Shown piece after piece: positions 32,290 through 44,600 of a stretch of 64,000 nt of DNA (its first letter is position 1; every line of letters begins with the position of its first letter). The notes below the pieces were generated by a model. That model was not told the origin of the DNA. It saw only the letters and a list, made by a program, of their open reading frames with translations, and made no database searches. This DNA is from Dermacentor variabilis (Eukaryota; Arthropoda; Arachnida; Ixodida; Ixodidae). The stretch lies in assembly GCF_050947875.1 (NCBI RefSeq), contig NC_134568.1, positions 193,953,353-194,017,352 of the forward strand, given 5' to 3'. The position numbers were made by a program, and so were the translations under genes.

Positions 32290-34566
32290 TTGTACGATGC
32301 CTGATTTTGATAATATGAAAGTTACGATTAGAAGGGCAGCCATACACAGCTCTTCTAGGAAAGTTTATTTTGGCGAAGCATGGATAATTTTGGGTAAAGT
32401 ATTTAGCGATCACTTTGGCGTCGACGCAGTCGAATACCGGAGCGTATATGTCTTCACTTCTGTGGGTGCAGCAGCATCTTCGGTGGCGCTATTTTAATAA
32501 TGGATACTCGTACCAAATAAATCCTTCTTTATATTTCTTTTAGTAATCTTTGAGAATTTTATTAGCGGATTTGTAGAGCATTCGCAAAAGATGCCTGGCA
32601 GATTCTAGCGGGTGTTGAGTGCTTGCTTAGTGGAATATTCGCATGAATGGCAGCACTGCTAAAGACGGCGCCACGGATAGAGAGTATATAGAATTAAAAA
32701 AAGGAATTATTACCATGTTCTTACTTACTTTGTCCTGCCACTTTGCTTTCCTTGTGCCAGTGAGCGCGAGGCTCCATCCCCTCGATGAAACTTTGGTCTA
32801 GCTAAGTGTTGCTCTGATTCGTCTGAGCAGCACGTAATGTAGCCAAAACATGGAATGGGCCGCAAATGCGCATCGGTGATGGTTAATGCGCCACTTCGAA
32901 GTGTTCGCCGGTTGTACTGATCGTTATTTTGCCGAATGTTGAGCTTAAAGCTTGAAACTAATATGGTATCGACTGTCTCTCATACGTGTTCTTTGTTAAT
33001 CGCTACAAATCAGTATTAGCCTACTGGACTTTACCATGTAATTTTTCCGCGACCGCCCTCGGAACGAACGTTTAACTGCAGCGGCACTTCACACCGTCTA
33101 CTTCTGTCGCCCATCACCCTCCCTGCCATTCAACCACTGACGCTCTATTTGTGTCACCAATATTTCCCAGGCAACACCCATACAACAGGGCTCTTTCCAA
33201 CCAGTCGCATCTTTTTGTTCTTGCTCTGCGGCTGAGTTGAAATTTCTTGAGCATGTTTCGAGGCTCGGGTTCGTGTTTGCCTATTTGCTGTTGTGCTAAT
33301 CGTTGTGAGCAGGCAATGTATGTTGAGCGCGAGTGGAGACGGAAACTGTAAAGCACAGTATATGTCGTTCAGGGTCTTAACAGAACCAGCTTATCATCGC
33401 ATTTGTTTATTCCCTTGTTAGGGAAACCGCACGCGTGCTGCTCTGCGTTGCCGAAATTACGTGTTTGTCACCGGTTCTCTGGATTATTCGTCGCTTTAGG
33501 GCGGTCAATAAATATCGCAGCTTCACTTGCCTCAAAAAAGAAGAAGAAGAAGAAGCCTGCTTTATTGTTCCTCCTGCCACTTTTCCTTGGTTTTTATTTT
33601 TTTTATACGGGAGAAACACTCAGACTCCGTCCTTGCATGAAATCTCCTTTGTCCTATGTAAAATGTGAACAAAGAAACGAGAAACTCGATCGTTTATCCA
33701 AACACTCATGTTCTTATCTTAATACAGCGGCAGCGTGGAAGCAGGAAGAGTTGGTTGTTTATTTTCTTAATAAATGGTTTGATAAAAACAAAATGCCCAT
33801 TGTGTTTATTACTACAAATGAAGAGCCGCAAATAAAACGTCTACAGAGTCGAACCACGATGATTCAAGCGCGAGCCAAAGTTGAAAAAGGGAACGAAAAG
33901 AAGAAAGAAAGAGAGAGACTAGTAAGAAGAAAAGCAAAAAATGTTTATCGTGCGCCAAAATTCTGTATATCCTAATTGTGAGGTTTTGGATTAATCCAGC
34001 TGTGCAGGGATAATTGGTATTCAAATGAATAAAAAGAGCTTCAGAAAAATATTCGCAAATTTTTTCCTCATTTTTTTTCACTTAATCAGCTCTGATGCGC
34101 CTCCCTGTATACTATGTACAGACAAGCGGCACGTAAGCAGGACTCATAACAGGAGTACTCAATACTACTTTATGAATTGCCGATTAGACAAGAAATGACA
34201 GCCCGCTGGCTGAGGGTTGCTATTACATCTAAACTGCCCAGTAGTCTTAAACAGAACATCATAGTTTTCATGACAAGCTTTATATGGCCTGCTTTTCTTA
34301 ATTGGGTGGTGTACGGGAGCCCACATCTCGTTAGATTAGATAGTTTTAGAATAGGGGCCGCAAATGTTTGGGGCCCCAAAGCGCTTGGCGGGTGTTAGCG
34401 TTGGGGCACGCAGGGATGATGGATATGGTGTTGCGTTAGCGGAGAGTGGTCTTGGGCTAAGAAGAGCGATTTCGAGATTCGTGTTTTCGCGTTTAGTTAC
34501 TATTTAGAGGTTATTAGCAGCAAGCAATTTGTTGTGCCTTGTTTTGAGTAACCAACTTTACGTGCC
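32290..34566. other. Gene-free stretch with small simple repeats
   Basis: Includes an (AAG)n run at 33534-33555. The 190-codon frame at 33403-33975 is Lys/Glu-rich in its second half and has no recognisable domain, and I see no supporting splice or promoter context. Confidence 0.45.
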
Positions 34567-34579
34567 TTCACCAGTGAAG

Positions 34580-34806
34580 ACCCGCCGTGGTTGCTCAGTG
34601 GCTATGGTGTTAGGCTGCTGAGCACAAGGTCGCGCGATCGAATCCCGGCCATGGCGGCCGCATTTCGATGGGGGCGAAAACACCCGTGTACTTAGATTTA
34701 GGTGCACGTTAAAGAACCCCAGGTGGTCTAAATTTCCGGAGTCCGCCACTACGGCGTGCCTCATGATCAGAAACTGGTTTCACCACGTAAAACCCCGTAA
34801 TTTTTT
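34580..34806 (+). mobile_element. Full-length tRNA-derived SINE with 13-bp target duplication
   Basis: A 227-bp insertion bracketed by exact TTCACCAGTGAAG at 34567-34579 and 34807-34819. The head has an A-box-like TTGCTCAGTGG (34591-34601) and a B-box GATCGAATCC (34636-34645), the internal RNA polymerase III promoter inherited from a tRNA. The body carries GCGGCCGCATTTCGATGG and CACTACGGCGTGCCTCATGA and ends in a short T run. Length and structure match the tick Ruka SINE type as I know it. Confidence 0.92.
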
Positions 34807-34819
34807 TTCACCAGTGAAG

Positions 34820-35279
34820 TTAAGCCGTGTTATGCCTACGAGCCATGAAATCAATAATCAAATTCGGAATCAGCCGCGTCTAATAAATCAATCTTCATAA
34901 CACACGCTAGTCGAGAGAAAGCGATAACCGCAGTCACTTCTCCTAGCTTGCGAACTTAAAGCGTTACCTTGAATCGAGCCCAGTTTGATGCTAGGTTAGA
35001 GCCGTCACTTCGGTGGGTGCCGCCATGTTTGTTGACGCAAAGCTTTTGGGCAGCTTTTAGGGCTCCCGCTAAATCAGTTAAATGGCATGCCCGACGTAAA
35101 ACCCAAACGCAGTTTGCGCAGTGGCTTCGACGCTGTTTCTTTGGAGCCCCAAATAAATAGCGTCGACTGGGGCCATTATTCTAAAACGCTCTATTGGAAT
35201 GATTACGAGACAACTGTGATGGCAATCGCCGGCCACGTGCGCTATTATGTAGAATATCGGAGTCGAAGCAGCACGAAAG
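34820..35279. other. No recognisable feature
   Basis: About 460 bp between the SINE and the Penelope block, with no domain. The 5' boundary of the inverted Penelope copy could lie a little further left than 35280. Confidence 0.4.
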
Positions 35280-35645
35280 GACGGGACGAGCTAGAAGACA
35301 GACGACAAGGCGCTCACCTGCAACAAACATTTATTGCGTGCTGCACACAAGAAATAAACGCGCGCACAGGGAGAAGAGATCTGGGCAGCGTCATTGCATC
35401 TGATTTCATATCAAATGCCACAATCCACCCGCGCACGTGGACAACCATCCAGAATTCTACCTCTTAAGCAAAAGGTTAATAGAAAGTGTGCTCACACACG
35501 CTGCGCCTTTTCCCTACCATAGCTTTCGCGTGTTTTCTGGTTTACACATTTTCTTAGAATGTTTGTGTCACTTACATCTGGAGAGCCTCTACATACTTTG
35601 CAGTACAGTTAGTGGTTGCTGCCTGCTCCAATTTTTAAAGAATAA
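35280..35645 (-). pseudogene. Inverted 3' end of a Penelope-like element
   Basis: On the minus strand this aligns with 37495-37870: both carry the decayed endonuclease C terminus (NILRKCVNQKTRE here, TILRKYSNQWTRE there) followed by the same 3' region. On the plus strand both read a shared antisense frame beginning LQ.TFI.CCT. It is thus a second, 5'-truncated copy in opposite orientation. Frames are broken. Confidence 0.65.
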
Positions 35646-35649
35646 AATT

Positions 35650-37870
35650 TTTAAAGCATCCTGTTAATGCCGTGACCGGTTTGCCCGACGTAGGCCCTCA
35701 GCTTTGAAGCATGGAGACTGAACCGGCTGCTGGAAGGTTCCTTTTACTAGCCTGGCGCAAGTGTGAGTCCTCCAGGGCATCACTACCGCCCCTTTGCATT
35801 GGGGCACAGGGCAGCTGAGCAGGTGACCGAGTTTCTTCGGCAGAAGGTACAAAGGGAACTACTTAAGGAGGCGCGCCGCACGTATTCGCAAGAGTCCATC
35901 ACTGCAACGCGAAATACTGTCGTTCCGTTAGAGGCGCTTAAAGTCCTCAAGCAAGGACCAAGGTATCTCGTCCGTACGAAGCTTCACTATTGTGCATTGT
36001 TCGGTCTAGCAAGGACAGCAGCTTACGAAAGCCGGTAGACCAGTGCATCCTGGAAAAAGTGAACGCCTTGCGGTCCACGCAAAATATCGCTAACCGCCGC
36101 TCCAAGGCTGTAAAAGCTGCTGAGGCACTCGAGCCAATGGGTCAAAGCTCGTAAAGTCTGGAAAGGCGGAAGCATTCCTGGTCCTGTGAAGGGAGACCTA
36201 CCTGGAAATTTGGAAAAGGGTATACAGGATAGCTTCCGCGTTACCCAGAAAGCGTCGATCACCGGGAACAAAAAGGAAGCTGCGAGGTTACGCGAAGAGG
36301 CAGAATTGCGCGGTATGACTTCCAAGATGAAGAACAGCCAAGGTTTGGCGTTGACGACGATATTTAAAGCTAAGATGTAAAAGGAAGACTGCCCCTCCCT
36401 GTAATTATCTCCAGAATGGCAGCTAGCAAAGTTCTTTCGGGGAGTACCTGCAGGAGTTTTTTCGGGATCCTTCAACTACCGCTTATCATTTCAAGCCTGT
36501 ATCTTCCTCTGAACTTCTGTTTACTCGGATCCTTGAGTTAGGTTATTATTTTCTCATGAAAAGTCTCGACTTTTCGGGAAGACGCGAACTCTCAAAGCAC
36601 AAGAGGGTTCTCCTAGACATAAAGGTCTCTACTATACTGGCTCCCCCACAATGACCTCACAGAGACTGTGAGGGAGAGCATTGACGTCCACGACAACACC
36701 AAGTTCCAAAATTCCTGCAGTGTAAGCGTTGGCACCTTGCTGGGCATGGTGCCGTTCTACCTCCATTCCCCTCTCTTCGCCTTCAGAGACTGGCTGTGCC
36801 CGCAGAAAAATGTGGTGTCCATCGTCCAAGCCTCGCGCCTTTGGACGATTTCCTGGTACCCTTGATCTACTGTGGCACACCAGTGGAAGAAGCAATCTAA
36901 ACCTTTATAACGTCTTCAGCTCAAGACTTTCGTGCCACCAGCTCACAATCGAGACACCTGTCAACGGGGAGCCCCTCTTCCTGGAACTTGCGTTAAGGTT
37001 TGAGCAGCAGCGCACGTGTGGGAGCTGCACTCCGTGGTCAGAGAAAACTCTGCTGCCATTTTTGTCGGCCTATTAGAAGGTCGTTAAGAGAAGCACAGCT
37101 ATTGTAGCCATTCGAAATTCCCTGGTCCTTTCGTGCCCACATCAGGCGCATTACAGCTTCGACTCACATGTCGAGAGATCGCTAGATTTCTCGAGACACT
37201 CCTTGGCAGACTCACAGAAGCGTTTCTGAGACATAACAAGAGGAAGCGCATCAGTGAAGTGGAGTGAAGTGGAAAGACGCCCATAGTAGTGCTTACATAA
37301 GTGCACAACGTGTTCCAAAGGCTAAAGAGGAAGGCGGACCGCGCCGGTCAGTGCGTGGTTTTATTAGCGTCAAATAAGTGGAACACAATGTGCAAACTCG
37401 TAAGTTCAGACTAGCCTGGTGTATTAAGGAGCACTCGACAAAGTACGCCGCCTGTACCACGACAGATTGCGGAAACACAGGAAGTCTTTAAAAACTGGAG
37501 CAGGCGGCAACTTCGCTCAGCACTGTAAAGAATGCGGATGCCTCCCTAGATCTGAGTGATACAACCATTCTAAGAAAGTATTCAAATCAGTGGACACGCG
37601 AAATGTATGAAGCATACAAGATCCAAAAAGAAGGCCCATCTGCTTGAGCACGCTTTCAATTATTCTTTTTTTTTCAAAGAGGTAAAATGTGTAGATACCT
37701 GTCCGCTTGCGCGGCTGGGCTGTTTCATTTGTTATGAAGTCACATGTAATGAAGTTGTCGAGACTCTCTTCCGATTCTTTCTGGGGATTTATATTCCGTG
37801 TGCAGCACACAATAAACGTTAGTTGCAGGCCAGCGCTTTCTCTTTTAGGTTCTTGCTCGTCTCCTTCCTT
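35650..37870 (+). pseudogene. Penelope-like retroelement, decayed
   Basis: Traces appear in order on the plus strand. An N-terminal part (35763-36038) has LKVLKQGPRYLVRTKL, like the K.LGPKF block before Penelope RT. An RT segment (about 36650-36900) reads VHDNTKFQNSCSVSV, then MVPFYLHSPLF, the region before the RT catalytic block. A C-terminal GIY-YIG endonuclease remnant (37505-37690) has HCKECGCLP and ILRKYSNQWTREMYEAYKIQ. Frames change repeatedly and stops are common. Penelope-like elements encode RT plus a GIY-YIG nuclease and often insert with an inverted partial copy at the 5' side, which matches the neighbour at 35280. Confidence 0.7.
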
Positions 37871-38355
37871 CAAGTTGCTTAGACTTCGATATGCACCAGC
37901 AAGCCCGCGTCACTGCTTTAGTTTGTGAACACAACCTGAGATTTGTGTAATTTTGCGAAACTGTCGGCTCAATCCGGATTAACTTTATGTGAGAATTATT
38001 GATGTTTTACAATTCTGTCACAGGTGTAATGGAAGCCTGTGCGATGGCAATTTGTCTTGATATAAATTGTGGCAGCAATGGCATTAAAACGCACTTGCTA
38101 CAAGGTCATCAATGCCCCAACACGCCGGCACCGCGTGTGGCTCTTTACGAACATGCAATTACTTCATATTGAATAATGCGGCGTAGACTTGCTAGAATAG
38201 TTCTAGCAGAATCCATAAGCCTCATTTGGCCTAAGTTCTGCTCTGAATAAAAGAATTTCAAGAACAGACGTTTTGGGCCCCGTACGATCCCTTGAGCACA
38301 ATGAAGATATAAGCATGGGCGCGCGGTTATTTATGGGTGAGGTGCCGCAGCGTGC

Positions 38356-38358
<3 letters not shown>
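37871..38358. other. No recognisable feature
   Basis: AT-rich spacer between the Penelope element and a TA microsatellite. No domain or repeat found. Confidence 0.45.

Positions 38359-38443
<85 letters not shown>
38359..38443. repeat. (TA)n microsatellite, 85 bp
   Basis: Uninterrupted TA dinucleotides. It abuts the LTR-like segment beginning TGTAAGC at 38444. Confidence 0.98.
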
Positions 38444-38446
<3 letters not shown>

Positions 38447-38606
38447 AAGCACTATTAACGTACTTCATCGCTTTCATTTGTACATAGCCTTCATCATCTT
38501 CCCTGTTCTCCTACTTCTTCGCGCATGACCTGGGGCGTTGCCTTTTTTTGGGAATAAACAGCGCTGGACAGTTTGGTCGGTCTCGGTATTATAAAGTGGT
38601 GGAGGT
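38444..38606 (+). repeat. LTR-like end plus leader of a gypsy element
   Basis: This begins TG, holds AATAAA (38553-38558) and is followed by AAAGTGGTGGAGGT (38593-38606), a stretch that also occurs inverted at 39480-39493 next to the gag start. It resembles the R/U5 and primer region of a gypsy element in plus orientation. The partner LTR is not visible. Confidence 0.45.
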
Positions 38607-38697
38607 GCGGGGTGCGCTACTGGAGCAAGATGCGTCTTGGGTGTAGTCATCGCTGTCAAGTCGTGCTTTACGATCTTGTGCAAGTCGAAGGTGGGGG

Positions 38698-39500
38698 TTA
38701 GGGCGCAGGCAGCCTTAGGTCTTGCATTTGAAGCTCTTCGCGGATGATGGTGGGGATAAGAGCACGTAGATCTGGAGAATGGGGAACCTGATGATCGGTG
38801 CTGTCATGTTGAAGACGAATAGACTGCAGCTCGTCTAAGCGTTGACACGTGGAAGTGATATCTTGGACAGAAGCCGGATTTTGCACGATTAAGGCGTTGA
38901 ACGCGACAGACCCAATGCCTTTTAATATGTAGCGAACGCGTTCGGCTTCCGTCATGCTAGGGTTCGCACGGCGGCACAGAGCCAAGACATCCTCTATGTA
39001 TGATGTGTAAGACTCCTGTGGAAGTTGGAGGCGTGTGCCCAGATTCTGTTTGGTGACTTCTGTACGGCCAGATGAGGAAGCGAAGATTTGCCGCAGCTTG
39101 GAGGTAAACGTGGACCAATCCGCGTTGTCAGATTCGTACTTGAAATACCACGTCTTTGCAACACCGGTCAAGTAGAATGCGACGTGCCTCAATTTCTGGG
39201 TGTCGTCCACTTATTGCAAGAACTCACGCGGTCGTAGTGGTCGATCCAATCGTCGACGTTATCACCGCGGAGTCCCGCAAGGACAGGGGGATCGCGCTGA
39301 GAGCTCGTCACAGTCCAAGAGGGCGCCGCAGGTGGGGTCGTCTGTGTGGTAGGGTTAGAGGTGCCGGAAGGGCTGGGGTTGGAAGTGTCCATCGTTGTAG
39401 AGGTAGCCGGGCGCAGGCGGCGACCGGAACGTAGCCCCAGGGAGGACGGGAACGCGAGAGGACGTCGGGGTCTTGACGTACCTCCACCACTTTGTACCAC
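38698..39500 (-). pseudogene. Gypsy gag, N-terminal and middle part, minus strand
   Basis: Two minus-strand frames joined by a frameshift near 39200. The upstream one (39189-39500) begins MVQSGGGTSRPRRP and has LRGDNVDDWIDHYDRVS. The downstream one (38698-39210) has RHVAFYLTGVAKTWYF, then FASSSGRTEVTKQNLGTRLQ and the helical capsid-like block with AERVRYILKGI. This is the retrotransposon gag (capsid) domain common in arthropod gypsy elements. It is related in layout to the gag at 52168. No pol follows on this strand. Confidence 0.8.
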
Positions 39501-39850
39501 CTACCTACCGCCACCTACCTACGCGGATGTTGCTTCGCTACACACCCCTACCGTGACCTCCGTGCCTAGTGACGTTTCCTATGACCATTGGCTTCGATGG
39601 GAACCAGAGCACTTGCTGCGCCATCTTACCCTCAGTGGTGTCCACCGCGTCCGGTTTGTTTTTGCTGTGGTATACGCGGCCATATATCTCGCTTCTGCCG
39701 CCGTCGCCAGCAGAATGAAAGACGAGGCTATGCTGAGCACGAGAGAGACCGCACTCGCCGTCCAGAAGCCTGCTATCCCTGATTGTACTCGTTCCCTCTA
39801 CAGCGTTCTCCGTCTCCTCCAGCTGCTCCCAATGCAGGAGGGGATGGAAG
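39501..39850 (+). pseudogene. Gypsy gag C terminus with zinc knuckle, plus strand
   Basis: The plus frame PPTYADVASLHTPTVTSVPS (about 39508-39567) is followed, after a frameshift, by PPRPVCFCCGIRGHISRFCR (about 39643-39702), a C-X2-C-X4-H-X4-C knuckle. This is the part that normally follows the gag at 38698, yet it is on the opposite strand, so the element is internally inverted or two copies are fused. The 523-codon frame that spans it is a chance join with the LINE downstream. Confidence 0.7.
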
Positions 39851-40293
39851 CTTCGCGTATGGTGATAGTAGAAGAAATGAAACACAAAGAGGTACCCGTA
39901 TATAACGCACAAAGAAGTATGGGGTTTGGAGAAAGTGACGATAAATCGCCTTTTGGACGAGAGAAAAACACTAGTAGAAAGCCTGTTACAGAGATACGGG
40001 GATACCTTTTCATACAAGACATTGAATGCCGACTGCAAATCACTACTTATAGGCCCGTAAATGTCAAGCAGGAAGACGACGTGCGATATGCTCGCTTCCG
40101 AAGGCCTGTCTTTAATTTTAAGTCTTTTTTAGGAAGTGTAGAGTTCATTTTTACTCTTTGTGCCTCTCTCTCACCGAACGCCGGTCTGGGGGTCACCGTC
40201 CTGCGAGAGAAGCACAGCAAGCGGCTGTCGAAGCGCACCGGACCGAAGCAGCGCGGCGAGCCTCCGCCGTCGGTCGCCCTTCGTGATGCTCTG

Positions 40294-41622
40294 ATGGCAT
40301 CCATCGCAAGCAATCAGCAATCAGGTCAGCATGTTCCTTCTGTAGACCACACAGAAGATGAGCAAGCAAGGAAAAGGCTACGTGAAGATACGATCGACGC
40401 AAGGGAATCTACAGGAGACAACGAAGAGATGGACCAGACAGCTTTCACTGTTGTCTCTTACAAAAAGAAAAGAGCCGCTGGTGCTCCTGTTATATTCAAG
40501 CCAACTCAGCCTGCGAGCAGCTTATGCAAAGCAAACCCAAATCTTCTGGCTTCTGCGGTCGTGACAATAGCCCAAGAAAAAATACTCAGCCACCGTCTCA
40601 ACAAGGATGGCAGCCTCATGGTGACAGTGTCTACACTTCCTGCAGCCAATCGCCTCCTAACAGTGACAGATCTATCGGGTATTCCTGTAGAAGCTCGCGT
40701 TCCATACTCCTACTCTGCCATGTACGGGAGGATACAGGACGTTCCCGTTGAGTACTCGGATGACAACCTCAAGGAGTATTTGAGCGAACAAGGAGTCATA
40801 TCTGCTAAAAGGCAAGTTTTGTACGTCCCTAATGAAGATAGCGTGGTAACGGAAACCCGAAGACGCTCGGTCATCCTGGAATTCTTTAAGGGCGCCCCTT
40901 TGCCAAACCGAGTGTAGCTTGGATTCTGCAGTTATACCGTGACGGAATACATGGGTTCTGCTACTCAATGTTTCAGATGTCAAAGACATGGACATATAGC
41001 GAAATATTGTAAAGGCCCCATTCGCTGGAAGATATGCGCTGGTGCACATACGCATAAGGAGTGTACGTCACGTTCCCAGCCTCGGTGTTCAAACTGTGGA
41101 GCTGAGCATGCTGCGTCATACGGAGGGTGTCCTAAAAAGAAATCAGCCACTCTTGCACGGACAATGGAGCAAATCCAAGTAAAAGTGCGGAAACGACGAG
41201 AACCACCACCGAATGCGGATGTGATATATACATATACAAACCAAAAGCAACACGACACGGTGGAGCGCAGCGACACGGCTTTGAAAAAGTCCTTCGCCTA
41301 AGTCGTGAGAGAAAACCAGCAAAGGCCTTCAACTGCAAAGAGTGAATCAAAGCCCTCAAGGGATATAACCTCAAGTCCACAACAGCAACAAGTGTCCCCA
41401 AGGTCGCAGCAGAAGAACAGGAAGAACCAAGAAAAGCTGTTAGATGGTAGCACTGCAAATGAGATATCAAGTATGCTGATTCCCATGATGTTGGCCGCAA
41501 TCAAGGCTATTTTCCGTGCCAGCCCATCGTTTAAAAGCATCCTTGAGGTAGAGCCCGTCCTGGCTTTAGAACCGTTGGTGTCGTCTTCGTGCATGGCGCA
41601 ACGCCGTGATTCTTCGCAGTAG
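40294..41622 (+). pseudogene. LINE ORF1 (gag-like), two in-frame stops
   Basis: One reading frame runs from ATG at 40294 to TAG at 41620-41622, interrupted only by TAG at 40915-40917 and TAA at 41299-41301. It starts MASIASNQQ and has an acidic/basic N terminus. The zinc-knuckle region reads CFRCQRHGHIAKYC (about 40972-41013), then CSNCGAEHAASYGGCP. The last part is rich in Lys, Ser and Gln. In I-type LINEs, ORF1 binds the element RNA. Absence of frameshifts suggests the copy is not very old, or that single-base nonsense changes came first. Confidence 0.85.
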
Positions 41623-41627
41623 CAACG

Positions 41628-44600
41628 ATGGCTTCGCGAACAATCGTCTCACAAGCGGTGCCCACCAACAAACACGTTCGCACACGTACTATACTTTAGT
41701 AAAACGAACGCGGCTTGCGCTCGAAGTTTGCAGACTTGAGCATCTTGAGCGAGCGTGCCAATTCCCTTTTATGGTCATTTTCGAGTCTCGTGTCGACGAG
41801 CAGTTTAGGATAAAGGGTTATTATTTTCATCATTCAAGGCGATAAAATGCAATTAGCCGACTGCTCGTTGGATTTCGCAACGACATGCCTGCCTCTGCGA
41901 TTGACGTAGCACCACATGACAAGAATGAATATATTTGCGCAACCACAGTGATTGCATCCAAAGTGTTTACCTTGATCGGCGTCTACTTGGAACCGGGATC
42001 ACCTTTCGACTTGCGCAACCCCAGTGATTGCATCCATAGTGTTTACCCTGATCGGCGTCTACTTGGAACCGGGATCATTTTTCGACGTGACAAGATTGGA
42101 AAACTTATTGACAAACACTCAATCGCCACATATTATTTGTGGCGATTTCAACGCACATAACGAGGTCTGGGCCAGTTCACATACATGTGCTCGCGGTGCT
42201 AAGCTGGCGAAGCTTCTTGCAAAATACAATATAGAGCCCTTGAACCGATGGCAGCACAACATACCTGAAAAATCCGAAGAATGTTAGCTGCATTGACGTC
42301 ACATTCGTATCAAGTCAAGTAGCTCCTATGTTCGGATGGTGTACAGATTTCGAGACACGAGGTAGTGATCACTACCCGATCCAAATCTCTGCCCTTCATT
42401 TTCGGACGTCGCCCAGAAAAGGGAAACTGAAGTCGGTAGACTGGGAAGCTTACACAGCATCCGTAGACAAAGGGATCACAGCCTCGACTACGGATGCAGA
42501 ATTAATACCGAAAATAGCTCATTGCCTCAAACAAGGTATCCTCTCTGCCACTAAGCATTGTAATGTACCAACTAACGACGAGGAATTTGAAAGGTTATGT
42601 GCCATTCGAAGGCGTGCCGAAAGGAAGGCTCTACGTACTAAGGATATCGAAGACCTCAGAACTTGTCGACGGGTACAAAGACATATACGACGTTACCTCA
42701 CCAAACTGAACGGAAAAAGGTGGAGGGACTTTTGTGGGACAATGGACGTACGACAACCGCTGAGCAAAATCTGGCGAGTCGTCAGAGGCATTCGCAAAGA
42801 GCCGCAACAGGCTTATCCTTTTATCGCCCTCTCATTACATGAGCGCGCATCCCTGAAAGAGGTGGCAGAGCAGTACTGCAGGCTCCTTTCCAACGGGGCG
42901 CAACCTTCTTGGCAAATTGCAAGTCATCAGCCTAGTCCACCTCGAGCTACCCTTCCTGACTTAGAATTACCATTCACCATCGAAGAGCTCATGGCAGCAA
43001 TCGGCGACGTAAACAAGCGATCATCACCTGGCCATGACGGTGTGAGTTATGAAGCGCTCGCAAATCTATGCCACACATCTCGCCTACGCCTTCTGGAGTA
43101 CTACAACGCCTCATTGATAACTGTGGAGGTCCTTACGGAATGGAAGCTTGTGAAAGTTATTCCTATAGTGAAGCCAGGGAAGCAGCCAACAAATTACGGC
43201 TCCTTCAGACCCATATCTCTGCTTAGCTGCGTAGGGAATCTATTCGAAAAAATGATCTACAAACGACTAAATTGGTTCCTGGAAACTACAAAAATTTACC
43301 CCGGAGAAAATGAATGGCTTTCGGCAAAATAGGTCCGCAATTGATAATGTCATTGCCTTGTTCTCATCAGTTGAAGAGGAATTGGTCTCTGGAAACATAC
43401 CCACTGCATCATTTTTGGACGTTAAGGCAGCATATGATTCGGTCTATCATAAAGCAATACTTGACGCTTTGGAAACTTTTGGTCTTGGAGGACGACTTTA
43501 CGCATGGATTGAAGACTACCTTCAAGGACGCCAACTTTTCATGTGTACTACGGATGGCCCCACGGCGCTTTATGCCATCGAGAAGGGAGTGCCACAAGGA
43601 GCTGTGTTAAGCCCGGTATTATTTAATTTAGTCCTCATCCATCTGAAAAGAAACCTGCCCCACGGTGGCCAAATCACACTGTATGCGGACGACATCTGCA
43701 TTTGGTGCACGGCGCGTTCCCGCAATTCAACCCAACAACGTCTCCAGAGAGCGATAGCAAATATATCGGCCTACCTAAATCCAAGGGGTCTGATTTGTCC
43801 CCCGACAAAGGCGTTGCCATGGCTTTCCCGCGGAGGTGTATGAAAAAATACCCACTAGTGCTGGGTGGTCGTACCTTTCCATACGTCAAGACGCAAAGGT
43901 TTCATGGAGTGTCAATCGATAGGAACCTCACATGGTCGCCTCAAGTGAAAGAAACTGAGTGAGAAGATTTCCTCGGCGTCGCGCGTATTCCGATTTTAGC
44001 CGGATCACAGTGGGGCAGCAACTGTCGATCAAAGGTGCTCCTCCATAATGCCTACGTCGACGGAACACTACGATATTACCGCCCTATCCTGCACAAAATG
44101 TCTCCCACAAACAAGAGAAAACTTGAGGCAGCACGAAACAACTGTCTTCGCGTATGTCTTGGCCTGCCGAGGGGGTCGTCCCGCTCAGGAACTGTAGCTG
44201 AAGCTGGATGCCTGCCTCTTGAAGTGCTATCTTCGCAGGAGACACTTCGGATTCCCCTCCGCCACGGCATTCATACGAAGACTCACTTTTTAAAGGATAT
44301 TTTTAGAACCCGTGCTACATCTATCTTTGGGCAGGCCGTCGGAAGCATACCCATTTAGATTCCTGCTCAGGAGTCTCAAATTATGCCACGATAGATTTGA
44401 CCATGGACGCTGTCACCACTGGAAATCGTGCAATATATACCTGGAATGAGTGTGAAAAAGAAAATGCCTCAAGCAGCGACTTATCAGATAGCTTTGGAAT
44501 ATATGCACAAAGAATGCGCAGCCGCAATACACATTTTCACAGATGGCTCTACAATTCCACATCGCTCATCGTGCGGACTTTATGTTCCCTCTACTGGGCA

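Noticed and set aside
33403..33975. A 190-codon Lys/Glu-rich plus frame
   Set aside because: No recognisable domain, partly simple-sequence coding, and no promoter or splice support.
34591..34645. A tRNA gene suggested by A and B boxes
   Set aside because: The head continues into the SINE body and the whole 227-bp unit has its own target duplication, so it is a tRNA-derived SINE.
37517..37873. A 118-codon minus frame with a relative at 35087-35467
   Set aside because: Both are antisense shadows of the Penelope endonuclease end; the sense strand gives the recognisable motifs.
39346..40917. A 523-codon plus-strand open frame that looks like one gene
   Set aside because: Its first part is antisense to and then within gypsy gag remnants, and its last part is the start of LINE ORF1. 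The join is accidental.
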